Of a stretch of 34,071 nucleotides of DNA, positions 17,309-27,029 are shown piece after piece. The notes beneath the pieces are model-generated. The model saw nothing but the letters and a program-made list of their open reading frames with translations. It was not told where the DNA came from and made no database searches. Made by a program: the position numbers and the translations under genes. Numbering within the stretch: position 1 is the stretch's first letter; each line of letters starts with the position of its first letter. The DNA is from Verrucomicrobiota bacterium (GTDB taxonomy: Bacteria; Verrucomicrobiota; Verrucomicrobiia; Limisphaerales; J093), in NCBI GenBank assembly GCA_022710935.1, contig JAKLFY010000069.1, positions 1-34,071 on the forward strand, read 5' to 3'.

Positions 17309-19008
17309 CTCTTCCAGCCCGCACATTCACAGGTCTGCTCGCCGGATTCGCGATCCGACTCTGGGCGGGCGGGGATGAAGTCGTGGTCGTCTACAACACG
17401 GATGTCCGACCCGATTCGCGCCTCGTGGCCCAGCACTACACCGGGAAACGCGCGGTGCCCGACAGGCAAGTCATCGGACTCAGCATGCCGCGGGACGAGG
17501 GGATGACGCGAACCGAATTCGAGAAGCGCCTGCAGGAACCGCTGCTGGCCGCCCTCGAACAGCGGGGACTGCTCACGTTCCACGACCAGATCGTGCCTGC
17601 CACGGACAACCAGCCGGGGCGCGTCGTCCGGCTCCCCGTCGCCGCCACGGTCCGTTACGTCGCCCTTTGTTATGGAGTTCCTGTGCGGATTCTCGAGGAC
17701 GCCAAGCCGACCGGCACGAACAAGACCTTGTTGCCCGCGCAGAGACGGGCCGCGGCCGTTGACAGCGAGCTGGCCTTGTTGCCCGCTCTTCATCAGAGAC
17801 TGCCGGTCGAGGGGATGCTCCGCAATCCGTTCCTGGGAACCGAGGCGATGTCCAGACTCGATCCCAAGGGCGGTCTTCTCATGGTGACGCGACTGGACGG
17901 CCCCAGCGGCAGCGTGGCCCGGAACCTGGTTGACAATGCCATGACCGCCGAAACACATGGCCTCTGGGGCCGCGCCTATTTCGATGCGCGCGGCCTGACC
18001 AAAGGCGGCTACAAGGTGGGCGATGACTGGATCATCGCGGCATCCGCGGCCGCTCGCCGCCACGGTTTTGAAACGACTCTGAACCTCGAGCCGGCCACCT
18101 TCGGCACGGGCTGTCCCCTGCCCCAGGTGGCGCTCTACGCCGGCTGGTACGACCAGACACCCTCGGGCCCCTTCAAGCAATCCACGGTCGAGTTCATGCC
18201 CGGCGCCATCGCCTACCACATCTTCTCCTACAGCGCGCGATCGATCCGCACCGCCGATACATGGGTCGGATGCCTGCTCGACCGCGGCGCCGCCGCCACC
18301 GTCGGCTTCGTCACTGAGCCGTATCTCGAATCCACCATCGAGGTCGGCGTCTGGTTCAGCCGCCTGATCGAGTCCGGCGCAACCTTCGGCGAAGCCACCT
18401 ACGCCGCCCTGCCCTCTCTATCCTGGCAAACCACCGTGATCGGCGACCCCATCTATCGACCTTTTCCGATTCGCACCGACAGCTCTCCCACCCGCCCGCC
18501 CGCCCTGCCCGAATCGCTCGTCCCGTGGTCCCGTCTGCGGGAGATCAATCTGCGGCTGGTGCGCGGCGACACGCCCGATCGAGTGGCTCAGAGTCTGGCG
18601 CGCGCCCCCGAGACTCGATCCAGCGCTCTGCTCGAACAGAAGGTGGGCGACCTGTGCGAGCAGGCAGGGAAGCTCGATGACGCCGTCGCAGCCTATCGCC
18701 GCGCGCTCGCGTTGCGCCCCAGCGACCAGCAGCGCGTTCATCTTCAGCTCGGCCTGGCCCGACTCCTCACCGCCCTGCGCCAATCCGACGCCGCCATTTC
18801 GGCTTACGAGCAGTTCCTCAACCAGAATCCAAAGTACCCCGATCGGATCGACGTTTACCGCAAGGCTCTGCTCCTCGCCCGCGAGATCAAGAACGAATCG
18901 CTCATCCGGCGTTACGAGGCCGAAATCCAGTACCTCACCCCGCCGCCCCCCGCCACCAACGCCCCGCCGCCGGCAGCGAAAGCCGCGGCCCCGGCCAAAC
19001 CGAAATGA
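17305..19008 (+). CDS. TIGR03790-family protein with C-terminal TPR repeats
   Basis: A 567-residue protein whose first ~400 residues match the uncharacterised TIGR03790 family: [44 protein letters not shown], and the late [14 protein letters not shown] and [15 protein letters not shown]. As I recall, the family is found mostly in genomes with PEP-CTERM/exosortase sorting, but its function is unknown. A weak hydrophobic N-terminus (residues 8-20) may be an export signal. Residues about 430-545 contain TPR-like helices ([39 protein letters not shown]). The tail is Pro/Ala-rich. It overlaps both neighbours by four bases (ATGA), so the three genes form one coupled unit. Confidence 0.78.
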   Translation: MTLPARTFTGLLAGFAIRLWAGGDEVVVVYNTDVRPDSRLVAQHYTGKRAVPDRQVIGLSMPRDEGMTRTEFEKRLQEPLLAALEQRGLLTFHDQIVPATDNQPGRVVRLPVAATVRYVALCYGVPVRILEDAKPTGTNKTLLPAQRRAAAVDSELALLPALHQRLPVEGMLRNPFLGTEAMSRLDPKGGLLMVTRLDGPSGSVARNLVDNAMTAETHGLWGRAYFDARGLTKGGYKVGDDWIIAASAAARRHGFETTLNLEPATFGTGCPLPQVALYAGWYDQTPSGPFKQSTVEFMPGAIAYHIFSYSARSIRTADTWVGCLLDRGAAATVGFVTEPYLESTIEVGVWFSRLIESGATFGEATYAALPSLSWQTTVIGDPIYRPFPIRTDSSPTRPPALPESLVPWSRLREINLRLVRGDTPDRVAQSLARAPETRSSALLEQKVGDLCEQAGKLDDAVAAYRRALALRPSDQQRVHLQLGLARLLTALRQSDAAISAYEQFLNQNPKYPDRIDVYRKALLLAREIKNESLIRRYEAEIQYLTPPPPATNAPPPAAKAAAPAKPK

Positions 19009-20276
19009 ACTCGCGCTCGACGCTGTGGCCCTTGCTGGCCGACCTCCGCCAGCAATTCCCGCCTTCGAAAACACTCGACCTGGACCGGGTCGTCCAGGAG
19101 GCCCTTGCCGCAGTTGTCCCGTCCCTCGAACCCGGCGCGCGCGTGGCCGTCGCGGTCGGCAGCCGTGGCATCGCCAATCTGCAGACAATCGTGCGCGCGG
19201 CGGTGCGCGCGCTCGAAGCCGCCGGCGCCCACCCGTTCATCCTCCCGGCGATGGGCAGCCACGGCGGCGGCACGTCCGAAGGACAGGTCGCTCTGCTGGC
19301 GGATTACGGGATTACGGAATCGGCGCTGGGTGTTCCGATTCGCCCCTCGATGGAGGTCCAGACTGTCGGCAGCGTGATTCCCGGCTTCGATCTGTGTGTC
19401 AGCCGCGAGGCGCTGTCGGCAGACGGCGTCCTCCTCATCAACCGCGTCAAACCCCACACCGACTTCACCGGATCGATCGGGAGCGGTTTGCTCAAGATGC
19501 TGGTGGTGGGTCTGGGCAAACGGGCCGGAGCCGCCCAGTTCCACGCAGCCGCCTGCAGGTTGGGATACGAGCGCGTTCTCCGGGCCCACAGCCGAGCGCT
19601 GCTCGAGACCGTTCCCGTCATCGCAGGCCTGGCCATCCTCGAAGACCAGCGACACCAGACGGCCCGCATCGACGCGATCCGCCCCTCGGACATCGAACAG
19701 GGAGAACCCCTGCTCTGCGACGAGGCCAGGGCCATGATGCCCGGCCTGCCATTCGACGACATCGATCTCCTGATTGTGGATCGCATGGGTAAAAACCTCA
19801 GCGGAACCGGCATGGATCCGATGGTCATCGGACGCTCGATCCACGGCTATTCGCTCGCCGAGGAGACGCCCCGAACCGGGCCGCGCATCCGGCGCCTGTT
19901 CGTGCGCGACCTGACGCCCGAAAGTCATGGCAATGCCATCGGAATCGGGTTGGCGGACTTCACCACCACGCGCCTGGTTCAGGCCATGGACCGCGGGCTC
20001 ACCACGGTGAATTCGCTGACGGCGCTTTCGCTGCAAGGAGCCAAGATCCCTCTCCACTTCCAAACCGACCGCGAGGTCCTCGAAAAGGCGGTCGCAACGC
20101 TCGGGTTGGCCGACGTGCAGGATGCCCGCATCGTGCGCATCCTCGACACCCTCCACCTCGAGCATCTGCAGGTCTCCGTCCCGCTCGCCCGCGAAATCGA
20201 AGGCCGACCAGGGATCGAGACGACCGGAAATCCGCATCCATTCGAGTTCGACGCCACCGGCAACCTGGAGTCTTAG
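19005..20276 (+). CDS. LarA-type (DUF2088) domain protein
   Basis: A 423-residue protein related to the N-terminal domain of the nickel-pincer lactate racemase LarA. Recognisable segments are VAVAVGSRGIANLQTIVRA, PFILPAMGSHGGGTSEGQ and LINRVKPHTDFTGSIGSGL followed by LKMLVVGLGKRAG. Family members are thought to be racemases or epimerases of hydroxy acids, but many are uncharacterised. No larB, larC or larE cofactor genes are nearby, so nickel-pincer use is not supported here. ATG overlaps the preceding stop (ATGA). The stop codon TAG (20274-20276) overlaps the stop codon of the convergent gene. Confidence 0.8.
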   Translation: MNSRSTLWPLLADLRQQFPPSKTLDLDRVVQEALAAVVPSLEPGARVAVAVGSRGIANLQTIVRAAVRALEAAGAHPFILPAMGSHGGGTSEGQVALLADYGITESALGVPIRPSMEVQTVGSVIPGFDLCVSREALSADGVLLINRVKPHTDFTGSIGSGLLKMLVVGLGKRAGAAQFHAAACRLGYERVLRAHSRALLETVPVIAGLAILEDQRHQTARIDAIRPSDIEQGEPLLCDEARAMMPGLPFDDIDLLIVDRMGKNLSGTGMDPMVIGRSIHGYSLAEETPRTGPRIRRLFVRDLTPESHGNAIGIGLADFTTTRLVQAMDRGLTTVNSLTALSLQGAKIPLHFQTDREVLEKAVATLGLADVQDARIVRILDTLHLEHLQVSVPLAREIEGRPGIETTGNPHPFEFDATGNLES

Positions 20277-21202
20277 CCCTTCTTCTTTCCGTGGCTCTCA
20301 CGGAATGGAACGGGCCTTGGCCCTGGCACACCCCCGTCCAACTGCTTCACCAGCCACTCCAATCCGGCCAGGTTGTCCGCCAATCGTTCCTCGGCGTCTT
20401 CGTCCGTGTGGTTCAGGATGCCGACCGGCCCGCGCCAACCGCTGTCGCGGATCGTCTGGAGCAGGGAGAGATCGAGGTCGCCCTGGCCGAGCGGGAGGAT
20501 CTTCTTTCCGACGGCGTCGCCGCCGCGCACCATGCCGTTGAGGTTGAGGGCCAGCAAATGCGGCTTCATCCGCTCGAGCAGGGCGGGAAAACGGTCGAGA
20601 TGCTCGTGGCCGTGGTGGAGGTTGTAGACGATCCCGACGTTTGTGACGCCCTGGGCGCGCAGGCGTTCGATGATAGCGATCTGGTTCTCCGGTTCGCCGA
20701 ACCAGCCGCCATGATTGTAGAGCGCCACTGTGCACCCAATCCGCCCGGCGGCCTCCGCGATCGGACGCACCCGCCGGGCCTCGTCCCCGACGCGCGCGCG
20801 CACAGCCTCCGCCCCGCTCACCGCCTCCCCACCGCCCGTGACCCAAAGCTGGGCCTTGATGTCGTGTCGTCGCAGGACCTCGAGGATGAGCCGCGCCTCG
20901 TCGTTCAAAACCGTTGGGAACCACCAGGCGAGGAGTCGGACATTCCGCTGCTCGAGCGCCTCGATCTCCGCATCGAAGGTCGGAATGTGCTCGGCCCTGT
21001 AGTCGTAGGCGAACAGGCGCAGCCCCAGCCGATCGAGCATCGCTGCGCGCTCGACCGGGCCCCGCTTGAGGGCGTCGAACGGCACAATGCACCATGCGAC
21101 GAGATTCGTGCGGGCGAAGAGTTGGTAATCCTGGGCCAGGACTGCGAATGTGCCCACCCACAAGCCCAGGAGACCCAGGCGCCAGCTTCGAAGAGGATTC
21201 AT
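20273..21202 (-). CDS. Exported xylose-isomerase-like TIM-barrel protein
   Basis: A 309-residue protein with a signal peptide (WRLGLLGLWVGTFAVLAQ, probable cleavage near residue 24). It has a sugar phosphate isomerase/epimerase-type TIM barrel (AP endonuclease 2 superfamily). Strands with family flavour are VRLLAWWFPT, VALYNHGGWFGEPENQ, GIVYNLHHGHEHLDRF, LLALNLNG and VGILNHTDEDAEE. The usual metal ligands appear altered. The Glu before NHGG is Tyr, the Asp of the DxxH strand is Asn, and the last strand has Asn/His instead of Glu. Activity as a classical isomerase is therefore doubtful. It starts ten bases after ftsH on the same strand, so co-transcription is likely. ATG 21202 is chosen over an upstream TTG. 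Confidence 0.72.
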   Translation of the reverse strand: MNPLRSWRLGLLGLWVGTFAVLAQDYQLFARTNLVAWCIVPFDALKRGPVERAAMLDRLGLRLFAYDYRAEHIPTFDAEIEALEQRNVRLLAWWFPTVLNDEARLILEVLRRHDIKAQLWVTGGGEAVSGAEAVRARVGDEARRVRPIAEAAGRIGCTVALYNHGGWFGEPENQIAIIERLRAQGVTNVGIVYNLHHGHEHLDRFPALLERMKPHLLALNLNGMVRGGDAVGKKILPLGQGDLDLSLLQTIRDSGWRGPVGILNHTDEDAEERLADNLAGLEWLVKQLDGGVPGPRPVPFRESHGKKKG

Positions 21203-21212
21203 TGGCAAAATC

Positions 21213-23243
21213 TTAAGCGGTCGCGGGCGCCGGCGCGGTCAGGCCAGGCGGGAGCTTGGGCGGGACCGGTTTGGGGACCTCGGGCAGCGGCGTGGCCGCC
21301 TGCGCCCCGGTGGGAGGACTGGTCTGAGGCGCGGGAGGCGGCGGCGTGAGGCGCCCCGTGCGGACGATTTCCTCGACTTGGGCGCCTTCGAGCGTCTCGT
21401 ATTCGAGCAGCGAGTTGGCGATCAATTCGAGCTTGTCGCGGTTGTTGTGGATGATCTCGCGAGCCCGCTCGTAGCACTCGTTGGTGATCCGTTTCACTTC
21501 CGCATCGATGTCCCGCGCCGTCTCCTCGCTGTAATCCTTGCCCCGCACCATGTCGCGTCCGAGGAAGATGTACTCGTTGTCCTCGCCGTACTGGACCATC
21601 CCCAGCTTCTCGCTCATGCCGAAACTGCAGACCATCGACCGTGCCATTTGGGTGGCTTGCTGGATATCGCCCGCCGCCCCGGTCGAGAAATCGCCCGAGG
21701 TGATTTCCTCGGCGATGCGCCCGCCCATCGTGACGGTGATCAAATCGAGCAGCTCCTTGCGGCCGCGGTTGAGGATGTCGTCTTTCGGGAGATACATCGT
21801 CGCCCCGAGCGCCTGGCCGCGCGGGATGATGGTCACCTTGTGCAGGGGGTGCGTGTGTTCGAGCAGCACGTTCACAAGCGCGTGCCCGGCCTCGTGCCAC
21901 GCAGTGAACCGCTTCTGTTCCTCGGTCATCGCCAGGCTGCGCCGCTCGCGTCCCCAGCGCACCTTGTCGCGCGCCTCCTCCAACTCAGCCAGGGTGATCG
22001 CCTTCTTGTTGAAACGCGCCGCCAGCAAGGCCGCCTCGTTCAATAGATTCGCCAGCTCAGCGCCCGAGAACCCCGGCGTCCCGCGCGCAATCACGGACAG
22101 ATCCACGTCCGGCGCCAGCTTCACGTTCTTCGCGTGGACTTTCAGAATGGCTTCGCGCCCGCGCACATCCGGCAGATTCACCGTGATCTGCCGGTCGAAA
22201 CGCCCGGGCCGCAACAGCGCCGGATCGAGAACGTCCGGACGGTTCGTGGCGGCGATGATGATGATGCCGTCGGTGGTGTCGAACCCGTCCATCTCGACCA
22301 GAAGCGCGTTGAGCGTCTGCTCCCGCTCGTCATTCCCGCCACCCAGCCCGTGCCCACGGCTCCGGCCCACGGCGTCGATCTCGTCGATGAAAACCAGGCA
22401 GGGCGTGTTCTTGCGCGCCTGCTCGAACATGTCGCGCACACGGCTCGCACCCACGCCGACGAACATCTCGACAAAATCCGATCCGCTGATGCTGAAAAAC
22501 GAGGCGTCCGCCTCGCCGGCAATCGCTCGCGCCAGCAGCGTCTTGCCCGTGCCCGGCGGCCCCACCATCAGGATGCCCTTCGGAATGCGACCCCCGAGCT
22601 TCTGAAACTTCTTGGGATCCTTGAGGAATTCAACCAGTTCGGACACCTCATCCTTCGCTTCCTCGATACCCGCCACATCCTTGAACGTCGTGCGGTTCTT
22701 CTCCTTGTTCAGCAGCCGTGCCTTGCTCTTCCCGAAGCTCAGCGCCCCTTTGCCCGCCATCTTGATCTGCCGGATGAGAAAGAAGTAGACCAGGGCGGCG
22801 ATCAGGACAAACGGGAGAATGCCGTAAAGCAGGTTGACCAACATGGTGTTCGGCTCGGCCACCTTGAACTTGCCCGTCCGAAGCAACTGGTCCTCGAGAG
22901 CCTCCGACAGACGCGTCTCCACCTTGAACGGCACAGGCTCGGCCGTCTTGCTTTCCCCGGAATCGACGTACTTGCCGGTGATCTCCCGCCGCAGCGATTG
23001 CGGATTGTAGTAAATGGTCGCTTCCTGAATCAGATCGTTCTCGACCAGGTTCAGAAACTCGAGGTGATTCAACTCCCTGAACCGCGATTCCGTCCGGTCT
23101 TTGAAGAAAACCAACAACGGTATCAACGTCAGAATGGCCAGCCAAAGAAGCCACGTCCGCGGAGGAACGCGCGGATCATGCCCGCGTTTCTCCTTCGGAC
23201 CCGGCTCGTTGCGCTTGTCGTCGCTCACATCGTCGCTCTTCAA
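21213..23243 (-). CDS. ftsH: ATP-dependent zinc metalloprotease FtsH
   Basis: A 676-residue membrane-bound AAA protease for quality control of membrane and regulatory proteins. Two membrane helices (about 31-47 and 136-157) flank the periplasmic region. Walker A is GPPGTGKT (228-235) and Walker B is VFIDEID (284-290). The second region of homology includes [17 protein letters not shown]. The zinc site is HEAGH (450-454). The C-terminal ~40 residues are Pro/Ala-rich. The start appears to be TTG at 23243, preceded by AGGA four bases upstream; GTG 23228 is an alternative. An exported TIM-barrel gene follows closely. Confidence 0.96.
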   Translation of the reverse strand: MKSDDVSDDKRNEPGPKEKRGHDPRVPPRTWLLWLAILTLIPLLVFFKDRTESRFRELNHLEFLNLVENDLIQEATIYYNPQSLRREITGKYVDSGESKTAEPVPFKVETRLSEALEDQLLRTGKFKVAEPNTMLVNLLYGILPFVLIAALVYFFLIRQIKMAGKGALSFGKSKARLLNKEKNRTTFKDVAGIEEAKDEVSELVEFLKDPKKFQKLGGRIPKGILMVGPPGTGKTLLARAIAGEADASFFSISGSDFVEMFVGVGASRVRDMFEQARKNTPCLVFIDEIDAVGRSRGHGLGGGNDEREQTLNALLVEMDGFDTTDGIIIIAATNRPDVLDPALLRPGRFDRQITVNLPDVRGREAILKVHAKNVKLAPDVDLSVIARGTPGFSGAELANLLNEAALLAARFNKKAITLAELEEARDKVRWGRERRSLAMTEEQKRFTAWHEAGHALVNVLLEHTHPLHKVTIIPRGQALGATMYLPKDDILNRGRKELLDLITVTMGGRIAEEITSGDFSTGAAGDIQQATQMARSMVCSFGMSEKLGMVQYGEDNEYIFLGRDMVRGKDYSEETARDIDAEVKRITNECYERAREIIHNNRDKLELIANSLLEYETLEGAQVEEIVRTGRLTPPPPAPQTSPPTGAQAATPLPEVPKPVPPKLPPGLTAPAPATA

Positions 23244-23310
23244 TGCGTCCTAGCCTAGCATTGGCCTTCCGCCACTGCAACCGTTTGACGCGCCGTTTGA
23301 CGCCCCCCGG

Positions 23311-24681
23311 TCACCCCTCCCGGCTCCAACACCACTCGAGCCACCTTCGGGTCTCCAACCTGATCTTGAACCTCTCCGCCATCCGGAGCCCCTCCACCCA
23401 GAAAAGCTCCCCCGCCGCCGTCAGCGCAGTCACCCGCCGATGCCGTTCGGCTCGAGGCACGCCGGCATTGACAAACAAATCCTGAAGCTTCGCGCCGGCT
23501 TCCTGCCCGATCGGACAAAACCGGTCGCCCGGCTGCCAGTGCCGCAGCACAATGGCCGAGCCGACCCGATCCGCGTCGAAACACTCCCGCTGCGGACGCC
23601 GGGCCACTCTCTCCCTGCCGCGCCGCGTCACGATCCGCCACGCCACCGTCATTCCGCCAAAAACAACACTCCCCGAATCTCCGTCCAATCGCACCGAATG
23701 CCGTTCCCCGCGAAACCGCGCTCCGGCAGTCCTCTCGACCTCAACATGCCCCCGGACATCGCTCCGGACAGTCAAGCCCGCGCCGATCATCCGGGACACG
23801 CCTGGCTGCGTTCGAAGCGCCTCGACCAATTCAAACTCCGGATCGATGCCAGACTCGATGAACTGCTGGACGAGAATGCGGCGCTGGACAGCCACGTGCA
23901 GCGTGCCGAACGCCGCCCGGCGCCGTGCCCCGCGCCACTCGCGAGCCAGATCGTTGACCAGATCGGCCTCCGCGCCAACCAGCGCCGCCGTTCTCGCCAC
24001 CGTGGCCGCCAACCCGCGGCCGACACGCCGCCTCAGCTTCGGAACGATCTCGATCCGAAGCCAGTTCCGGCTCATGTCGACGCATGCATTGGTCCGATCT
24101 TCGCGCCAGGACACACCAGCATGCGCAGCCCACTGTCGCAACGTCGCCCGGGTCTGACCCAGGAGAGGGCGAACGAGTTGGACCCCAGCATCTGCGGGCG
24201 ACGGCCCAAGCCACTTGATCCCCGCCAGTCCTTCCCCACCCGCGCCCCGCAGCAGGCGCAGCAGGACAGTCTCGATCTGGTCGTCAGCGTGCTGGCCGAG
24301 GGCGACTTTCGAGGAACCCGACTGCGCAGCCACCTCGGCAAAAAACCGGTGCCGCGCCTGGCGTGCCGCCATTTCGATCGAGATCCCGGGCTGACGCGTC
24401 CGCAGCGCACTGTCGGCCCACCCGACCACACACGGCCATCCCAGGCGCCATGCGCTGTCGAGAACCAGCGCCTCGTCCCGATCCGCCTCGCGGCCGCGAA
24501 GCCCGTGATTGAAATGCGCGACGATCAAGGACCACCCGGAATCGAGCGCCAGTTCATCGAGCAACCGCAACAACACCATCGAATCGAGCCCGCCCGAGAC
24601 CGCCACCACAATGCTTTCCCCACGCTCGAACAGCCGGCGCGTCAAAACGGCCGCCCGCACTTCAGCAACCAGGTCAGACAC
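23311..24681 (-). CDS. tilS: tRNA(Ile)-lysidine synthetase
   Basis: A 456-residue enzyme that converts the wobble cytidine of tRNA(Ile2) to lysidine so that it reads AUA. The PP-loop is VVAVSGGLDSMVLLRL (SGGLDS at 29-34). FNHGLRGREADRDE and ALGQHADDQIETVLLRLLRG are family signatures. The C-terminal TilS domain ends with LRHWQPGDRFCPIG and LQDLFVNAGVPRAERHR. The start is GTG at 24681 with no clear ribosome-binding site. It follows a 33-codon membrane gene by 45 bases. ftsH lies 67 bases downstream on the same strand, the tilS-ftsH order common in many bacteria. Confidence 0.95.
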   Translation of the reverse strand: MSDLVAEVRAAVLTRRLFERGESIVVAVSGGLDSMVLLRLLDELALDSGWSLIVAHFNHGLRGREADRDEALVLDSAWRLGWPCVVGWADSALRTRQPGISIEMAARQARHRFFAEVAAQSGSSKVALGQHADDQIETVLLRLLRGAGGEGLAGIKWLGPSPADAGVQLVRPLLGQTRATLRQWAAHAGVSWREDRTNACVDMSRNWLRIEIVPKLRRRVGRGLAATVARTAALVGAEADLVNDLAREWRGARRRAAFGTLHVAVQRRILVQQFIESGIDPEFELVEALRTQPGVSRMIGAGLTVRSDVRGHVEVERTAGARFRGERHSVRLDGDSGSVVFGGMTVAWRIVTRRGRERVARRPQRECFDADRVGSAIVLRHWQPGDRFCPIGQEAGAKLQDLFVNAGVPRAERHRRVTALTAAGELFWVEGLRMAERFKIRLETRRWLEWCWSREG

Positions 24682-24726
24682 AGCACACAGCGCGGCGAGG
24701 CCGCAGCCAAAGGTCGGAGGGCCGTG

Positions 24727-24828
24727 TCACGAATAGACGAGGAATAAGACCAGGTTGAGCACGACAACAGCAATCACCACACCCCAAAGGAGGCGTTTGG
24801 CGGACTTCGCTTCGTCCGGGCGGTTCAT
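24727..24828 (-). CDS. Small single-span membrane protein, 33 residues
   Basis: A short frame with ATG at 24828 and TGA at 24727-24729. It encodes a polar, charged N-terminus (MNRPDEAKSAKR) followed by one strongly hydrophobic helix (LLWGVVIAVVVLNLVLFLVY). The pattern is that of a type I/II small membrane protein with its charged end in the cytoplasm. It sits between the Tat-exported protein gene and tilS on the same strand, with gaps of 58 and 45 bases, so it is likely part of that transcript. There is no strong ribosome-binding site. No family is recognised. The clean transmembrane pattern is the main reason to believe it is real. Confidence 0.5.
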   Translation of the reverse strand: MNRPDEAKSAKRLLWGVVIAVVVLNLVLFLVYS

Positions 24829-24886
24829 CAGGTGAAATGTCACGGCGACCGGTCAGATGACATCAAAAGTTGGTGAGAAATGCGGG

Positions 24887-26452
24887 CTAGGCTTCTTCGA
24901 CGACCTTCAACTCGAGCGTGCCAGCCAGCTCCATCACCGCATTGCGGAAATCGCCATAGCAGGTGACCCGATGCCAGCCCCATTGGTCCCAGTACCGGAA
25001 TAGCTTCTCGATGTCGCCAATCGGTTCGGCGCAGAGCTTGGTCCGGCAGGCCCGGTCGTCCAGATCGTTCGCCACCGTCCGTGCGCGATGCATGATGACT
25101 TCCTTCCGCTTCTGATCGAACTGAACCGTGGTCGTGAGGTAGCCAACCGGCAGAATGGACCGGACCGATGCGCCCTGACGATCCTCGGAATGCGTCATGA
25201 TCTCGAACGGACTCGCCTTGCCGCGCGGGCCGAACGGCTTGTTCGACGCCACGCAATGGGCATAGACGATCTCGCGCTTCGACGTGTCAATCACCGGATC
25301 GGAGATGTAGCCGGGCCGGCCATGGCTCAGGATGGTCAGGATGATCATCGCCGACGTGGACCGCACGTCGGCTTCGCATGCCCCAACCATGCCTTCGTTG
25401 AGCAATTGATGGAAACCGAGACACGGATAGGCGTGGATGTGCCCGCCGTAGAAACCGCCCAGGCAGTCGATGGTGATCGCGTTGGCGATGTACTTCTTGA
25501 GCAGCGCCTTCTGGGCCAGATACATCGCCGCACTCTCTTCGAGTGTCTTGCGCGTCACATCCGTGACGTCCGTCGCCCCCCGCTGCCAGCGATCCGCCAA
25601 CGCCCCCGCCTGGTCCTTGTCCGCGCTCTTCCATGCATCGTTCAACTCCGCAAACGCCACGTTGTAGACGGAAATGCCCAAAACAGGCTCCGCCCACCCC
25701 GATTCCGTGCCCCGTACGGCCAGAATCCGCGATTCCTTCATCTGGCGTAAACATTCCGGAATCCCCGTGGTCGGCATCGGGTCCGGGACGATGCCCGACG
25801 TGCTCGCAAAAGGCGTCCGCCCACGCCGCGCAACCGACGTCACTTCGCCAAAACGCCTCGCGGATAGCCCCTCCTTCATCAGACCAAAGCACTTGACCGC
25901 CTCGACCAGGTCGTCCGCGCTCGACGAGGAAACAAAGCCGACGTTGCCGGCCCCCTGGCGTAGGAACGCGGCGTTGTAAACCAGGAAACCGCCACTGCCG
26001 CCATACTTGAAATCCACGTACAAGACCGGCTTGCCCGAAGCGGCGATTGTCTGCACCACCCGGTTCCACGCGTTCATCTGGCACACGATGTACCCGTCAA
26101 TCGACGCTGATTCATCGGCCGCCAGGATCTCCTTGGCCTGCTCCGGACCCGTAGCCATCGATGCCAGGAATTCAAACTCCCCACACCGCTGAGCCAGAAT
26201 TGTATTGATTCCCTCCATCACAGGCCGGAAATCGAACCCCTTGTTCGGCCAATCCGGACCCGGCTGAACCGGTGCGTGCAGGGCGTAGATGATCCGAATC
26301 TTCATCTTCGGGGCCGTCACCTCAGCCCCCCGAGACCACGCGGGAAGTGTCAGCGCACCCGCCGCCGCGGCGCAACGCGCGCAACCCGAAAGGAATCGAC
26401 GCCGGCTGACGCCGCAGCTCGAACACTGGAGAAACGATCGGTCGGTCTTCAT
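24887..26452 (-). CDS. Tat-exported protein resembling L-fucose/L-arabinose isomerases
   Basis: A 521-residue protein with a twin-arginine signal (SRRRFLSGCARC, residues 16-27, followed by an Ala-rich stretch). It should therefore be exported folded. The body recalls the L-fucose isomerase-like fold: DGYIVCQMNAWNRVV, VLYVDFKYGGSGGFL, VTIDCLGGFYGG-like text (here ITIDCLGGFYGG), and a late sugar-binding region with CHE/CYGD-type residues. A function is not established. The start ATG 26452 is supported by GAAGGG six bases upstream and by the position of the Tat motif. The Cys-rich segment before the Arg pair (LQCSSCGVS) is unusual for a Tat signal. The 33-residue membrane gene and tilS follow. 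Confidence 0.7.
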   Translation of the reverse strand: MKTDRSFLQCSSCGVSRRRFLSGCARCAAAAGALTLPAWSRGAEVTAPKMKIRIIYALHAPVQPGPDWPNKGFDFRPVMEGINTILAQRCGEFEFLASMATGPEQAKEILAADESASIDGYIVCQMNAWNRVVQTIAASGKPVLYVDFKYGGSGGFLVYNAAFLRQGAGNVGFVSSSSADDLVEAVKCFGLMKEGLSARRFGEVTSVARRGRTPFASTSGIVPDPMPTTGIPECLRQMKESRILAVRGTESGWAEPVLGISVYNVAFAELNDAWKSADKDQAGALADRWQRGATDVTDVTRKTLEESAAMYLAQKALLKKYIANAITIDCLGGFYGGHIHAYPCLGFHQLLNEGMVGACEADVRSTSAMIILTILSHGRPGYISDPVIDTSKREIVYAHCVASNKPFGPRGKASPFEIMTHSEDRQGASVRSILPVGYLTTTVQFDQKRKEVIMHRARTVANDLDDRACRTKLCAEPIGDIEKLFRYWDQWGWHRVTCYGDFRNAVMELAGTLELKVVEEA

Positions 26453-26630
26453 GATTTGCCCTTCTTCTGCCCAACGTTGTTTGCCCATCCCGCTCTTCAC
26501 ACGCATCGCCCGCCGGTCGCGCCTGCCGCCCAGCGGACACCCTGCGCCGCGGCCCGAACACCGTCTGGACTCGCCTGCAGCCGCCGCCCGGAACAGACAA
26601 TGACGGTCACGGGCTTCACCGGCAAGGTTT

Positions 26631-26876
26631 ATGGCGCGAGCCGGCAGAGTCAAGCCAACCGTGCGTCCGCACAGCAGTTCTCACTTTGCGTGCAGGGCCT
26701 TGCCCGAACATCGCAGGACGCCCATGTGCGCCGGACTCACGCATGGCGGCGTGATCTTCGTTCCCAGGACGATTGCTCAGGCCGATACCCGCCTTCTCCT
26801 GCGCAGGTTGAACGGACTGATCGAGCGGGAAGGCAAGGCGGACTGGCGCTCGCGCGTCTTCTGGCTCAGAGTTTGA
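26631..26876 (+). pseudogene. C-terminal stub of a DUF5615-like (PIN-like) toxin
   Basis: The frame 26631-26876 contains THGGVIFVPRTIAQADTRLL followed by RRLNGLIEREGKADWRSRVF and WL. This resembles the end of DUF5615/PIN-like toxin proteins (GVILVPR, IEREGxADWRNRVxWL). The N-terminal catalytic part with its Asp residues is missing and the upstream reading is unrelated. It marks the left edge of the TA-rich accessory region. The match is by eye and short. Confidence 0.4.
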
Positions 26877-26894
26877 TCTGCTCCCGTTGCGGTC

Positions 26895-26973
26895 TTTGTC
26901 GGAACCTTCGTCGCAACCTTTGTCGGAACCCTCGTCGACCATCCGCGTGTCCGGCGACGAAGGTTGCGACGAA
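26895..26973. repeat. 12-bp tandem repeats with an inverted copy
   Basis: Four imperfect 12-base units of the form TTTGTCGGAACC / TTCGTCGCAACC occupy about 26895-26938. An inverted copy, CGACGAAGGTTGCGACGAA (26955-26973), pairs with TTCGTCGCAACCTTTGTCG (26907-26925) at 18 of 19 positions. The structure ends 56 bases before the nucleotidyltransferase start, so it could form a hairpin in the leader. Confidence 0.7.
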
Positions 26974-27029
26974 ACCATCGCCAGTCCGGCGTGGACAATG
27001 CCGGCACACGGAAAGTAGACTCCGCTCTC

